Source of the DNA: Leptospira neocaledonica
GTDB taxonomy: Bacteria > Spirochaetota > Leptospiria > Leptospirales > Leptospiraceae
Length of the DNA stretch: 64,000 bases
Assembly (NCBI RefSeq): GCF_002812205.1
Contig: NZ_NPEA01000004.1
Location: 310,001-374,000, forward strand
Direction of reading: 5' to 3'
Below, piece by piece: positions 54,233 to 63,986 of the stretch. The position numbers and the translations under genes were made by a program. Positions within the stretch are counted from its first letter, which is position 1. The number at the start of each line of letters is the position of its first letter. The notes beneath the pieces are model-generated. The model searched no databases and had not been told where the DNA came from. It saw only the letters and a list, made by a program, of their open reading frames with translations.

Positions 54233-55372
54233 TTAGACTGCAGGCAAATCCAAGAAAAATCTAGTGTATTCCATTGGAGCACTTTCGAAGGAAAGAAATC
54301 CTCCATGCTCTTTCACGATACCTAAGCTGACAGAAAGTCCTAGACCGGTTCCCTTATCTGCTCCTTTAGTAGTGAAGAATGTATTGAAGATAGATTTACC
54401 GATCTCCTGAGGAATTCCGGAACCTAAATCTTCTACCGTAATTCTGACCCAAGATTTACCTCCGATCTCTTCCGGTTTTGCGGATATGATCATTCTCTTG
54501 TTCTCATCATATTCCGGATAACGTTGATTCAACGCATCCGTTCCGTTATTGATCAGATTCAAGAGTACCTGAAGTATCTGCCCTTCTTTGCACATCACGG
54601 AAGGAAGATCAGTATGCACATCCAGATCCAACTGGATACGGCTCATTTTTAATCTTTGTTCCGAGATAGAACGTGCCCTGGAGATTAAAGCAAAAACGCT
54701 TACAGGTTCGAAGTTTCCTTTTTCCTGTCTGGCAAATCTTAATAGATCTTTTACCATTACGGAAATTCTTTCTCCTTCCTGTTTGATCTTAGAAGCAATC
54801 TTTTGCGCCTTGTCTACATCCATATCTCCTTTGGAGATCAATTGAGCATAATCGATGATCGCCATGATAGGATTATTGATCTCATGGGCCATAGCCCCCG
54901 CTAAAAATCCCATCGCTTCCACTTTCTGGCTTTGTCTGAGTTGTTCTTCGATTTCAAACTTCTCTTGTTCCGCCCTTCTTAAGGCTTTATGTTCTTCGAT
55001 TTCTCGGATTGCTCTTCTTAAAGCTGGGACAAGTTTTACTAACCTGTCTTTCAGAACATAGTCCGTTGCTCCTCTAGTTAAAGTTTGGATGGCTGCCTCT
55101 TCTCCGTACGTTCCGGACACGAATATAAAAGGAGTACTAGGGCATTGTTCTTTTGCGATAGTTAATGCAGACAATCCATCAAAATTAGGAAGTGAATAAT
55201 CCGAAAAAATAAAATCAGGCTTCTCGTCTTCGATTGCCTTAAGGTATTCGTCCCTATCTTGGACATGGACAGGAATGTATTCCACGCCCCCTCTTTTTAA
55301 TTCCCTTTGGATAAGTTCTAGGTCTGTAGAAGAATCTTCTAAAAAAAGGAATTTCAGCGTCTTCATAATCAA
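54233..55372 (-). CDS. hybrid response regulator-histidine kinase
   Basis: A 379-residue cytoplasmic signalling protein. Residues 1-125 are a receiver ([14 protein letters not shown]58 in [12 protein letters not shown]108 in YVLKDRL). The phosphoacceptor helix has H163 in [12 protein letters not shown], and the catalytic domain has N-box ...[11 protein letters not shown] and [17 protein letters not shown] with [13 protein letters not shown]. Its start overlaps the stop of the response regulator upstream by 4 bp. It probably passes the signal of the operon's membrane kinase onward or gets phosphorylated by it. Confidence 0.94.
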   Translation of the reverse strand: MIMKTLKFLFLEDSSTDLELIQRELKRGGVEYIPVHVQDRDEYLKAIEDEKPDFIFSDYSLPNFDGLSALTIAKEQCPSTPFIFVSGTYGEEAAIQTLTRGATDYVLKDRLVKLVPALRRAIREIEEHKALRRAEQEKFEIEEQLRQSQKVEAMGFLAGAMAHEINNPIMAIIDYAQLISKGDMDVDKAQKIASKIKQEGERISVMVKDLLRFARQEKGNFEPVSVFALISRARSISEQRLKMSRIQLDLDVHTDLPSVMCKEGQILQVLLNLINNGTDALNQRYPEYDENKRMIISAKPEEIGGKSWVRITVEDLGSGIPQEIGKSIFNTFFTTKGADKGTGLGLSVSLGIVKEHGGFLSFESAPMEYTRFFLDLPAV

Positions 55373-55812
55373 TGCACCGATTTATTTAATATACACCAAT
55401 ATTGTCCTATTTCAGATACTGTTATGATCAGTTTTTCAAATTCTACAGGTTTTATAATATAACTGTTTACGCCTAGTTTATAACTTTCTACTATATCTTT
55501 CTCTTCCGCAGAGGAAGTTAACATCACAACTGGAACTGTTTTTAATTTTTCATCTGACTTGATCTCTCTTAGCACCTCGAGACCATCCACTTTAGGCATT
55601 TTAAGATCTAATAATACAAATAATGGCTTTCCGCCGGATTCTCTCCCCTTATATCTTCCTCTGCAAAATAAAAATTCTAGAGCTTCCTCTCCATCTTTGA
55701 CGTGAAAGACTTGGTTTACTAAATTATTTTTCCTGAAACCTCTCAGAGTCAGCTCTGCATCGTTCGGATTGTCCTCCGCATAAAGTATATCATAGTTTCC
55801 CGATTGATTCAT
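55369..55812 (-). CDS. single-domain response regulator (Rcp1-like)
   Basis: A 147-residue receiver with no output domain. Phosphoacceptor is D69 ([13 protein letters not shown]), the acidic pocket is [11 protein letters not shown], and the switch residues are in [11 protein letters not shown] and [10 protein letters not shown]. Rcp1-type regulators relay phosphate between phytochrome-like kinases and other proteins, which suits its position between two kinases. 6 bp after the kinase gene and 4-bp overlap with the next. Confidence 0.95.
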   Translation of the reverse strand: MNQSGNYDILYAEDNPNDAELTLRGFRKNNLVNQVFHVKDGEEALEFLFCRGRYKGRESGGKPLFVLLDLKMPKVDGLEVLREIKSDEKLKTVPVVMLTSSAEEKDIVESYKLGVNSYIIKPVEFEKLIITVSEIGQYWCILNKSVH

Positions 55813-55818
55813 TCTTCT

Positions 55819-57606
55819 TTATTCCTTGTTCGGTATTGTAAAATAAAACGTGGCACCTTGTCCCATTTTCCCTTCTGCCCAAACTTTTCCGCCATGTCTT
55901 TGCACGATCCTATCCACGATGGCAAGCCCTATCCCTGTTCCATTAAATTCTTCGTTCGAATGTAATCTTTGGAATACCTTGAAAAGTTTGTGAGAATATT
56001 GATCGTCGAAACCTACTCCATTATCTTTTACAAAAAATATTCGATTCCCTTCTCCATTTAAAAAACCTATTTCGACGAAAGGATCCTGAGATTTGGAAGA
56101 ATACTTGAATGCGTTTGAGATCAGATTCAACCAAACCTGTTTTAACATAGGGGCATCCCCTCTTATAGGAGGAAGTTCCGCAATTTGTACCTTAGGGCTT
56201 TTAGATCCGTATTCTTGATTGATAATCTCTATCGAATCGGAAACCATATGTTTCATATTTATAGAATCCGATTTCGGTTCCAACTTGGAAACACGATAAA
56301 ATGCCAACAGATCATCTATCAATTGACCCATAAATTTGGAATTTGTAGCGATCACATTCAGAAGCCTTAGAGCCTCGGGCTCTAAAACGTTAGAATAATC
56401 TTCTAACATGATCTTTGTAAATCCGTCTATCCCACGGATAGGAGCCCGCAAATCGTGAGAAACGGAATAACTAAATGCTTCCAATTCCCGGTTGGCATAT
56501 TCTAGTTTATGAATATTCTCCTCGAGATCTTGGTTCAGTTGGTTTATCTGGAATTCTTTCAGATTCCTCTCAGTCACATCCAACCATTCCACCACGCTTC
56601 CGAGTCTTTCTCCTGAAGAATCGATAACGGGGTCTGCGCTCAGATTAAACTGTCTCCCGCCTATAGAAATGGTACTTTTATGAGTGCTGGTAAACGTCGA
56701 GAGAATATGCCTTTGTTTCTCAGGATGAACATGAAAAATATCTATACAAGATCCCAAAAGTGCTTCCGGAGAAAAATGCGGATACTGATTGCGAATATTC
56801 TCTTTGGCAGCTTGGAACATATTCACTACAGAACGATTCGTATATATCACGTTCAGATCGTTGTCTGCAATCATGATATTACTAGAAGCACAATCCAAAG
56901 CACTTTTTATCATTAAGATTTCTTTATATACTTTTTCCTTTTCGGAAAGTGTATGCTCCAGAAGATCATTCTTTTCGGAAAGGACCTTTTCCGCTCCGAT
57001 CCGTCGATCCGATTCCGTCTTTAAAAATCTGTAAACTACCGCTAAAATCAGGATATTAAAAGCAACCGATAAGAATAGGATCCAATCCGTTATCTTTTCT
57101 TTGCCCTTGGAGTTGGAACTTCTATCCGCCAAAAGAACGATCTCTTTTTCCTTCAATTTATCGATCAGACGATCGATCTCATTTTCCAAAGTAGCGTTTT
57201 CTATTTCCACTTCTTGGTTTCGAGAAGAATAACCGAATTTCTGGACAAGTTCGTCCCTCTTGATCATCACCTTTTCTAGTTCGGAAAGAACTCCTATTTG
57301 TATCTGGTTATCTCTGGTTATATATTTCAGTTCTCCCAGCTTGAAGAAAAGATTCTGTTTTTCGGTTTTATAATATTCCAGATCCTCCTTTTTGCCGGAA
57401 GACAAGAAGAGTAAAAATCGGATCTTGGTTTCTTTTACGGAAGAAGCCAAACTTTCCAATCTAGAGATTACTCCGAATGTGTGAGATTCCCAATCCTTGG
57501 ATTGAGCAAGATTCCTACTACTAATCCAAGAAGAAACGCCGATCAGAAGGCTTAGAAAACCCACACCGACTAGTCCGAACCTCAGTTTAGAATCATATGA
57601 AAGCAT
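55819..57606 (-). CDS. membrane sensor histidine kinase with PAS domain
   Basis: A 595-residue kinase. TM1 at about 10-29 and TM2 at about 175-193 flank a ~145-residue extracytoplasmic CHASE3-like helical sensor. A coiled linker, a PAS domain (about 235-350, SNIMIADNDLNVIYTNRSV...VVEWLDVTERNLKEF), the phosphoacceptor helix (H384 in SYSVSHDLRAPIRGIDGF) and the ATPase domain (LISNAFKYS, FVKDNGVGFD, GTGIGLAIVDRIV) follow. The H-box resembles bacteriophytochrome kinases. An inverted repeat precedes the ATG by 15 bases. First gene of the three-gene relay operon. Confidence 0.95.
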   Translation of the reverse strand: MLSYDSKLRFGLVGVGFLSLLIGVSSWISSRNLAQSKDWESHTFGVISRLESLASSVKETKIRFLLFLSSGKKEDLEYYKTEKQNLFFKLGELKYITRDNQIQIGVLSELEKVMIKRDELVQKFGYSSRNQEVEIENATLENEIDRLIDKLKEKEIVLLADRSSNSKGKEKITDWILFLSVAFNILILAVVYRFLKTESDRRIGAEKVLSEKNDLLEHTLSEKEKVYKEILMIKSALDCASSNIMIADNDLNVIYTNRSVVNMFQAAKENIRNQYPHFSPEALLGSCIDIFHVHPEKQRHILSTFTSTHKSTISIGGRQFNLSADPVIDSSGERLGSVVEWLDVTERNLKEFQINQLNQDLEENIHKLEYANRELEAFSYSVSHDLRAPIRGIDGFTKIMLEDYSNVLEPEALRLLNVIATNSKFMGQLIDDLLAFYRVSKLEPKSDSINMKHMVSDSIEIINQEYGSKSPKVQIAELPPIRGDAPMLKQVWLNLISNAFKYSSKSQDPFVEIGFLNGEGNRIFFVKDNGVGFDDQYSHKLFKVFQRLHSNEEFNGTGIGLAIVDRIVQRHGGKVWAEGKMGQGATFYFTIPNKE

Positions 57607-57620
57607 GATAATGAAGAGAA

Positions 57621-57650
57621 TAGATTAAAAGTTTCTAATCTTTTAATCTA
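57621..57650. promoter_or_regulatory. 11-bp inverted repeat upstream of the kinase operon
   Basis: TAGATTAAAAG (57621-57631) and CTTTTAATCTA (57640-57650) are exact arms around an 8-nt spacer, 15 bases before the kinase start. Operator or the terminator of the upstream gene; the sequence alone does not decide. Confidence 0.5.
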
Positions 57651-57784
57651 TTTCACATTTAATCCGCGTATTTTAATTTTTTTGACCTCCTTTTGCAAGA
57701 TATTTACACAATTTGGACAAAATTAATTTCCTAAATCGATTTTTGACTTTAGGCACTTGATTAAGTCACATTAGATCAAAAGTT

Positions 57785-60700
57785 TTATATTCTGTCTAAA
57801 GCTTGTTTAATCTTTATGATTTGGGAATTTTCCGGCTCTAATCTCTGAGCTTCTCTTAAAAGCTCTTTTGCTCTTTCATAATTTCGTAAAGCGATAGAGA
57901 TCCTAGTTAAATTGATCAAATTTCTAACATGTTCCGGTTCTCTTAAAAGCAATCTCTCACCGAAATCCTGGGCTTTTTGGAATTGTCTGGCTCTTCTCGC
58001 TACATAAGAAGCGATGAATAAGATCTCTTTATCCACAGGACGGATGTTCAAATATTCTTCCGCAAACTGAGAAGCCTTTGAATAATTCTTCAATCGAATA
58101 TGATACTTAAGTAACCCTTTCTTTACTTCAGGTAGACGATTGTCTAGTGAATCTGCTTCTTCCAATAAAGATAATGCTTCTTTGATATTCTTATCTTGGG
58201 ATTTTTCTTTTGCCTTCCTAAGAAGTTGCCTGATCTTTTCCTTCTCGCGAATTCTTTCGATTCCTCCTTCTTCTTTGAAAGAGATCCGAACCAAAGACAA
58301 GTCGTCAGTTAAAGAACCTACTTTATGTATAGATTCGTATATATTAGAAAGTTCACCATTTCCTTCTTCTATTAGTTTTAGGAAAAGTTTTTCGTCGTCA
58401 TTGATGATCCTTGCACCTTCGTCATCACTTCCGATAAGAATATCATCTCGTCCATCTGAGCCTGCTATAATTACATCGCCCGGTAATAACTGGAATGTTT
58501 TCACTGAAATTTTTCCATCCATTCCAGTGGTTCCCAATTTTCTGAACATTAGGTCCTGTTCTATAAAACCTGCCTTTCCATCTCGAAAAAGTACGGTCCA
58601 AGGATGTTCTGCATTAATATAATATAATGTTCCAGAATTTTCATCTATCAGTCCAATTACTGATGACACTAACATAGAACCTTCGAAACTTTCGAATACC
58701 TTATGTAATTCTATAAACGCGTTTTTCAGCCATCTTTCGGGAGACTGCTCTTTCATGGATTCCACGATCCGAGTCCTTTCTATGATCGATTCGCATACGG
58801 CTCCCAAAACCAAGGCTCCACCGGCTCCTTGCATGGATTTTCCCATAGCGTCCGCATTTAAGAATACCACATAACGCTGTCCTCTGAGTGTGATCTGATT
58901 AGAGATATTCATATCTCCGCCAATCTCATCGTTAAATCTTCGGAAGCTGAATTTTTTCTTTTGTTCTATTAAAAAATCTACTTTAATGTTTTCAGAAACT
59001 GCCTTATTTGCGCCCAAAGGTTTGATCAAAAGTGAAGTAAGGAAATAATCCCCGTCCTGCTGCTGCTTGAGCTCGTTCACTTCTTCTAAAGTTTTTGCTA
59101 ATTCTTTGGTTCTATCTTTTACTTTTTCTTCCAATTCGTCCGCGTATTTCTCGAGCCTTTTTCTGGCAGCTTGGATGCTTCTCGCCATTCTATTGAAAGA
59201 TCTGGCGATAAATCCGATCTCATCCTCCACTCGAGGAGTCAGTCTATATTCTAAATTTCCCGAATTCACTTCGGTTAACCCCACGACCACTTCGTCCATA
59301 GGTGTTACGATCGCATTTTGGAAGAAGAACCTGAATCCGATCACAATCACGAAGAATGTCAGAACCATGGAAGCTACCAAAATAAAACTTGGATCGTGTT
59401 GGAATATTCTATAATCCTTATATTCGAATCCTACTTCGTAAATTTTTCCGCCGAGATTCGGAACAAAATAATAGGATAGATACATTACAGGCTTAGGATC
59501 AGAAGGAGAATAGATCCTAGTTCCTCGATAAATCCGTTCCCCCACAAAATGTATAGGGGCCAATGAATTTAATACAATTTTTGAGACTTGTTCCGCAGAT
59601 TTTTCCGAATTTACCGCCTGGATCGCGGATTGTTTTACATAAGCCAATGTTTCGGACAATCCGGGATCTGGAGAGACAAGCAATCCTTCTATGGATTTTT
59701 GTTTTTTGCGGTCAGGAAGTCTAGAATATTTATTTCGAATAATATTCAGTTTTCCATATATACTACGGAAATACTCTTCTATATCGGAATCTTTTACGGT
59801 ATCGTTATTTTTAGATTTTAGAAAGGACCGAACGCCGGTAGCATAAGCTTTAAAATCACTTGGAGAAGTTTCCAGGATTTTTTCCGTTCTTTCCAATCGT
59901 TCCTTTGCAGGTAAACTTCCTAAATTAGAGATCTTTTGTTTTTCTCTAAAGAAACGGATTTCTAATTCGTCTTCTTTTTTAAATCTAGGATCTTTAGTCC
60001 CTTTCTCGGATCGAAATTCATTTTTTTCAGGATCGTAAGAAACTATATATGCAAGGCCTTGCGGATCCTTTCCTTCCTGGACCGCAATAGAACTGTCTCT
60101 TCTTTTCATCTCATCATAGGATCTTTCGTATCCGTTCAGAATAGAATATCCTACCAATTGATAACATACAAAGAATGTGGCTAAAGAAACTCCAACGATA
60201 CGATTGAGGATCGTGGTTCTCTCTTTGGTAGCGTTCACATACACTATCATGATCAGAAACATTCCAGTAACCATTCCCAGGTTAAAAGATTGTTGGTATG
60301 TAGCACGTGCAACTGTTCCGTTTCGACTTAGTGCGTTTAAAATTCCAGGAACCACTGTGATCACAGCATAGCTAAGAAGAATATAAATTACGGATCTTCT
60401 CTCTTTTCCTGTCTCTATGATCGCCTTCCAGATTCCGATCACAAGATAACAGACTTCGTAAAATAAAATTATATATATAAAGTAACTGTAAAATACATGG
60501 ACCTCATAATCCCAATAATGGCTTCCGGGTACGAAAGATCTAGGAGCATCCCAACAAATAAAAATATAATATCCTGTGACTACTAATACTCCAAGATAAA
60601 GAAGCCAATAAAAAACTAAACCAGGTAAGACCCCTTTCTTTCTAGGCTCAGGAAAATAAATGAAAAACCCCACTAATTGGGTAAAACTCATCAATGGCCC

Positions 60701-60922
60701 TGCAACCGCTATAGCCCTATGAAAAATTGTGCTTTCGTCGAAGGAGATAAAGCCCCAGAAATAACCTATATTATGGAAAACTGTGGTTAAAGCACAGACT
60801 CCTAAATGAAAGGCGGCCATACTTCTCTCTTTAATCGTAAGAAAGAAGAAAGCGGCATATAGAAAGTATAGAACGATTAAGATCGAACCGAAAGAGTAAA
60901 AGTTAAAGAATAACGGATCCAT
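57785..60922 (-). CDS. seven-helix/HAMP/SpoIIE phosphatase/TPR signalling protein
   Basis: A 1045-residue membrane regulator. About seven N-terminal helices (residues ~5-235) precede a long periplasmic segment (~260-500), then a final helix (about 505-525, LVASMVLTFFVIVIGF). A HAMP domain follows (PMDEVVVGLTEVNSGNLEYRLTPRVEDEIGFIARSFNRM, about 540-590), then a coiled coil and a PP2C/SpoIIE serine phosphatase (about 640-870; VVFLNADAMGKSMQGAGG). C-terminal TPRs (about 900-1040, EALSLLEEADSLDNRLPEV) finish it. This architecture recurs in Leptospira and probably dephosphorylates an anti-sigma antagonist or similar partner. Confidence 0.93.
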   Translation of the reverse strand: MDPLFFNFYSFGSILIVLYFLYAAFFFLTIKERSMAAFHLGVCALTTVFHNIGYFWGFISFDESTIFHRAIAVAGPLMSFTQLVGFFIYFPEPRKKGVLPGLVFYWLLYLGVLVVTGYYIFICWDAPRSFVPGSHYWDYEVHVFYSYFIYIILFYEVCYLVIGIWKAIIETGKERRSVIYILLSYAVITVVPGILNALSRNGTVARATYQQSFNLGMVTGMFLIMIVYVNATKERTTILNRIVGVSLATFFVCYQLVGYSILNGYERSYDEMKRRDSSIAVQEGKDPQGLAYIVSYDPEKNEFRSEKGTKDPRFKKEDELEIRFFREKQKISNLGSLPAKERLERTEKILETSPSDFKAYATGVRSFLKSKNNDTVKDSDIEEYFRSIYGKLNIIRNKYSRLPDRKKQKSIEGLLVSPDPGLSETLAYVKQSAIQAVNSEKSAEQVSKIVLNSLAPIHFVGERIYRGTRIYSPSDPKPVMYLSYYFVPNLGGKIYEVGFEYKDYRIFQHDPSFILVASMVLTFFVIVIGFRFFFQNAIVTPMDEVVVGLTEVNSGNLEYRLTPRVEDEIGFIARSFNRMARSIQAARKRLEKYADELEEKVKDRTKELAKTLEEVNELKQQQDGDYFLTSLLIKPLGANKAVSENIKVDFLIEQKKKFSFRRFNDEIGGDMNISNQITLRGQRYVVFLNADAMGKSMQGAGGALVLGAVCESIIERTRIVESMKEQSPERWLKNAFIELHKVFESFEGSMLVSSVIGLIDENSGTLYYINAEHPWTVLFRDGKAGFIEQDLMFRKLGTTGMDGKISVKTFQLLPGDVIIAGSDGRDDILIGSDDEGARIINDDEKLFLKLIEEGNGELSNIYESIHKVGSLTDDLSLVRISFKEEGGIERIREKEKIRQLLRKAKEKSQDKNIKEALSLLEEADSLDNRLPEVKKGLLKYHIRLKNYSKASQFAEEYLNIRPVDKEILFIASYVARRARQFQKAQDFGERLLLREPEHVRNLINLTRISIALRNYERAKELLREAQRLEPENSQIIKIKQALDRI

Positions 60923-61167
60923 TGATTGGTATAGAAAAGTAGTCCCGGAAGCTTAGAGTAACGATCCGACTCGGATCAAGCGTAATTTATTTCCAAAATT
61001 TTATGGGACTTCCTAGATTTGTCGGAATTCCAACAGAAATTATTTAAGGTTCTTTCTTCACATTCGTTCTTTGCATAAAGCACGTTCTAAAAAGGAATCT
61101 ACTTGACCTTGGAATCGAAAAACGGAAGCTTACTGGAAATATCGGCCAACCTATTCTTCTCCGATTC
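60923..61167. other. divergent intergenic region with palindrome
   Basis: About 245 bp between two divergent genes. The only recognised element is the GGAATTCC palindrome at 61020-61035; no small gene is visible. Confidence 0.5.
61020..61035. repeat. intergenic GGAATTCC palindrome, copy 7
   Basis: TGTCGGAATTCCAACA, a family member with one mismatched arm pair, midway in the divergent promoter region. Confidence 0.7.
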
Positions 61168-62748
61168 ATGCAAACATCTTCCAACAAAAAACTTCCACTT
61201 TATCTACTTTTCCCAATCTTATTCTGTTTAGGATATCTGTTAGCAAACCCAGGATTCTTCAGCCAACCATACCAAGAGACTGGAGATTATGCCGCCAACG
61301 CTCTTCAGATCTGGAAAGCAGGAAAATTAGAAGAAACCCTGGGAGCATACTCTCGCTTTTTAGTAAATCACCCGGGACCGATTGTATTCTATTATCTTGC
61401 TCTTGCAGAAAAAATATTCTTCTTCGTGAAATCTCCTCATGGAGCTCACTCTATTGGGATCGTATTTTATAATCTTTTTTTCCTTCTAATCGGTTTAAGA
61501 ATTCTTCATACAAAATTAGAAGAGAATAGATCGACAGTTCTACTATTCGCATCTTTGATTTTAGGATTAACTCCCCTTTTACCGAATGCATTCTCAAATA
61601 TCTGGGGACCGGGAGTGGTTCTTTTACCCACTTTAGTATTAATCCTCTCATTAACCGATCTTTCCCAGGGTTCTATTCGCAATTTTTTCTGGTTCGTAGT
61701 TTGTGCGAATATCATCGTTCAAAATCAGATTGTAGGGATTTCATTTATTGTTCCTTTGTTCGCAGTCGGATGTTTTTATTTTTATAAGAGCCTGTCCCAA
61801 AAAGGCCAGGCTCTTGAAGCCCGAAGTCAGGTATTAAAAGATAACCTAAGTTTTGAAACGGACTATAAGAACAAAGGATTCTCTCAATATAAAACAAAAG
61901 AATTTGGATTGAGTATCCTATTTGCATTGGCATTCACAATCATTTGTTGGATCCCACCTTTAGTTGAACAATTCACAAACTCTCCCGGGAACTTAAGCAA
62001 AATTATAGGATTGGCTCTTAAGAATTCTACCTTTCATAAATTAGGTCCAACATTACAATATGTTTTATCTTACTATGTTTCTCCGCTTAGTATTCCCAAA
62101 CAAATCCCAGCACTTTTAATAGTAGGTATATTATTCGGAGTTCCTAGCTTCTGGAAGGAAAAATTACAAGAGTTTGATAGATCCTTACTCAAAATCCTAA
62201 TCTGGACATTCTTCATTACGTTATTCGGCGCATTCAAGATGAAAGGAGGTCAGATCTCCCATATCTATTGGTTTACTTATGTTCTGGCAGGACTTCTTTA
62301 TTATCTAAACTTGAAAATCATTTTATCAAAATTGGAATTCCCGAATACCAGAAACTTCCGAATCTATTTCATTTCTATAATATTCCTCTGCATCGCTATC
62401 TACGGAAAAAACACAGAATTCGAGTATGATGATAGGCCGGAAAAATTTTTGGCAGCGATCTCTCCCCAAAAAGGAATCAAATATAGAATTCGCTGGAAAT
62501 CAGATCCTAAAGATTTCGGACAAGGAGATCTAAGCTTAGGAATCCTTCTCAGATTAACTAGAGAAGGATATAACTCGTGCTTAAATGAAGAATGGCATTT
62601 TTTGGTTCCTAAATCCTTCCGATGTGGAGATTCGGAACCCGCTACTACAATTACATTAGAAACACCAGATAAAGAAAGTGAAGAGTTTCAAATCCTAAAC
62701 AAGAGCTCCTTTCACTATAAATCCACAATAGTAAGGATCATTGAATGA
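61168..62748 (+). CDS. polytopic membrane protein, glycosyltransferase-C-like
   Basis: A 526-residue protein with a basic start and about eleven membrane helices. The first extracytoplasmic loop (ETGDYAANALQIWKAGKL and FLVNHPGPIVFYYLALAE) has the acidic and aromatic pattern of lipid-linked-sugar glycosyltransferases, which is suggestive only. A cytoplasmic loop at residues about 206-222 is encoded by a 48-bp repeat also found at 3099-3146. The stop overlaps the next gene by four bases, so the two may act together on a surface polysaccharide or lipid. Confidence 0.7.
   Translation: MQTSSNKKLPLYLLFPILFCLGYLLANPGFFSQPYQETGDYAANALQIWKAGKLEETLGAYSRFLVNHPGPIVFYYLALAEKIFFFVKSPHGAHSIGIVFYNLFFLLIGLRILHTKLEENRSTVLLFASLILGLTPLLPNAFSNIWGPGVVLLPTLVLILSLTDLSQGSIRNFFWFVVCANIIVQNQIVGISFIVPLFAVGCFYFYKSLSQKGQALEARSQVLKDNLSFETDYKNKGFSQYKTKEFGLSILFALAFTIICWIPPLVEQFTNSPGNLSKIIGLALKNSTFHKLGPTLQYVLSYYVSPLSIPKQIPALLIVGILFGVPSFWKEKLQEFDRSLLKILIWTFFITLFGAFKMKGGQISHIYWFTYVLAGLLYYLNLKIILSKLEFPNTRNFRIYFISIIFLCIAIYGKNTEFEYDDRPEKFLAAISPQKGIKYRIRWKSDPKDFGQGDLSLGILLRLTREGYNSCLNEEWHFLVPKSFRCGDSEPATTITLETPDKESEEFQILNKSSFHYKSTIVRIIE
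61784..61831 (+). repeat. 48-bp palindromic repeat inside a coding sequence
   Basis: Matches the element at 3099-3146 (15 identical bases, then most of the next 24). It holds an exact inverted pair AGAGCCTG/CAGGCTCT around 12 nt. It is a multiple of three in length and stays in frame, adding a hydrophilic loop to a membrane protein. Confidence 0.6.
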
Positions 62749-63986
62749 AAGAATATTTCCTAGGAATTTTTAGATCCGACGAAAGGGAGATCGCGCCTTT
62801 TAACGGGTTAAGAACCTTGGGCTTTTTTATGCTGATCTACGGACATATGTATCGTACTGTGTATACTTTCATCCCAGATATTGATCCTAATCTAAGAAAT
62901 TTTCTGAATAACGGGTCTGCATGCCTGGACTTGTTTTTTCCTTTAAGCGGATTCTTAATTGCCAGTCCACTGTTTGCAGAATTGGAATCAAAAGGCACTA
63001 TCAACTGGAAATTTTTCTATTTAAAACGTTCTTTGCGAATATTTCCTCCATTTTATGTTTTTTTAATTTTACAGTATTTTATTTTCATTCCTATTATTCT
63101 AAAAAGTGTCCCCGCAGAACTGGCTGCTCAAATCGAAGTCGCCAAAACCAAAATCTGGTTCGATTTTCTTTATCTTTCTGACTATTATAAAGGAACGATG
63201 TTTCACGGTTGGTCTCTCTCATTAGAGGAACAATTCTATATCCTTTTTCCGATCTTTCTTTTAATTATTTTCCGATATGTTCCGAAACATCTTAGATTGG
63301 GGTTTTTGATCTTTATTACGCTACTTCCTTTAATCTATCGTGCGATCTTCATGTACACTGTGATCCTAAAAACCTCAGGTTCCGAAAGTGTAGATCTGTA
63401 CAATGCGAATTTTTATTACCCATTCCACGGACATATAGATTCTATTCTTTATGGAATTATATTCGCATATATATTCAATTTTCATAAAGGATGGATCGAA
63501 AAGGCACTTCAGTCAGGGCCCTGGGCAAATTATCTACACGCAGGACTTTGGTTAGTAATACTAATATATTCTGCCTTGGTGAACGAATTTGAAATGGGAT
63601 TTCATCAAATTATTCGTTTTCCAAGCTTTGCTCTATTATGGATTGGAATCTTAATTCTTTGCATGAGAAAAGAAGATCCGATTGGGAAATTCCTTTCATG
63701 GAAAGGTTTCTCTCCTTTTGCGAAATTATCCTACTGCGCTTATATCATCCATATCGTGGTGATGACGCCTATTTCCAGAAGGTTACTTTTCGCAGATAGA
63801 AAACTTGAACAACATGAATTCTTGCTTTATACTATCCCGGTTGGATTGTCCGTTTTCTTCTTCGCATATTTCTATCATTTAATCACTGAAAAACCGTTTG
63901 CAATTCTCAAAGATAAATTGATCGCAAGATACAAAGTTAAGATGACCTCCGAAGTTTTCAGAGAACAAATGCAGAAGGTTTCCTGA
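62745..63986 (+). CDS. acyltransferase 3 family (OafA-like) membrane protein
   Basis: A 413-residue O-acyltransferase with about ten helices. The family opening is NGLRTLGFFMLIYGHMYR with the conserved His, followed by NGSACLDLFFPLSGFLIASPLF, the loop FFYLKRSLRIFPPFYVFL (R-x10-H type region) and the WSLSLEEQFYILFPIFLL signature. It adds acetyl or similar groups to exported polysaccharides or lipids. The start overlaps the upstream membrane-protein gene by 4 bp, and the gene ends 14 bp from the window edge, complete. Confidence 0.94.
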   Translation: MKEYFLGIFRSDEREIAPFNGLRTLGFFMLIYGHMYRTVYTFIPDIDPNLRNFLNNGSACLDLFFPLSGFLIASPLFAELESKGTINWKFFYLKRSLRIFPPFYVFLILQYFIFIPIILKSVPAELAAQIEVAKTKIWFDFLYLSDYYKGTMFHGWSLSLEEQFYILFPIFLLIIFRYVPKHLRLGFLIFITLLPLIYRAIFMYTVILKTSGSESVDLYNANFYYPFHGHIDSILYGIIFAYIFNFHKGWIEKALQSGPWANYLHAGLWLVILIYSALVNEFEMGFHQIIRFPSFALLWIGILILCMRKEDPIGKFLSWKGFSPFAKLSYCAYIIHIVVMTPISRRLLFADRKLEQHEFLLYTIPVGLSVFFFAYFYHLITEKPFAILKDKLIARYKVKMTSEVFREQMQKVS

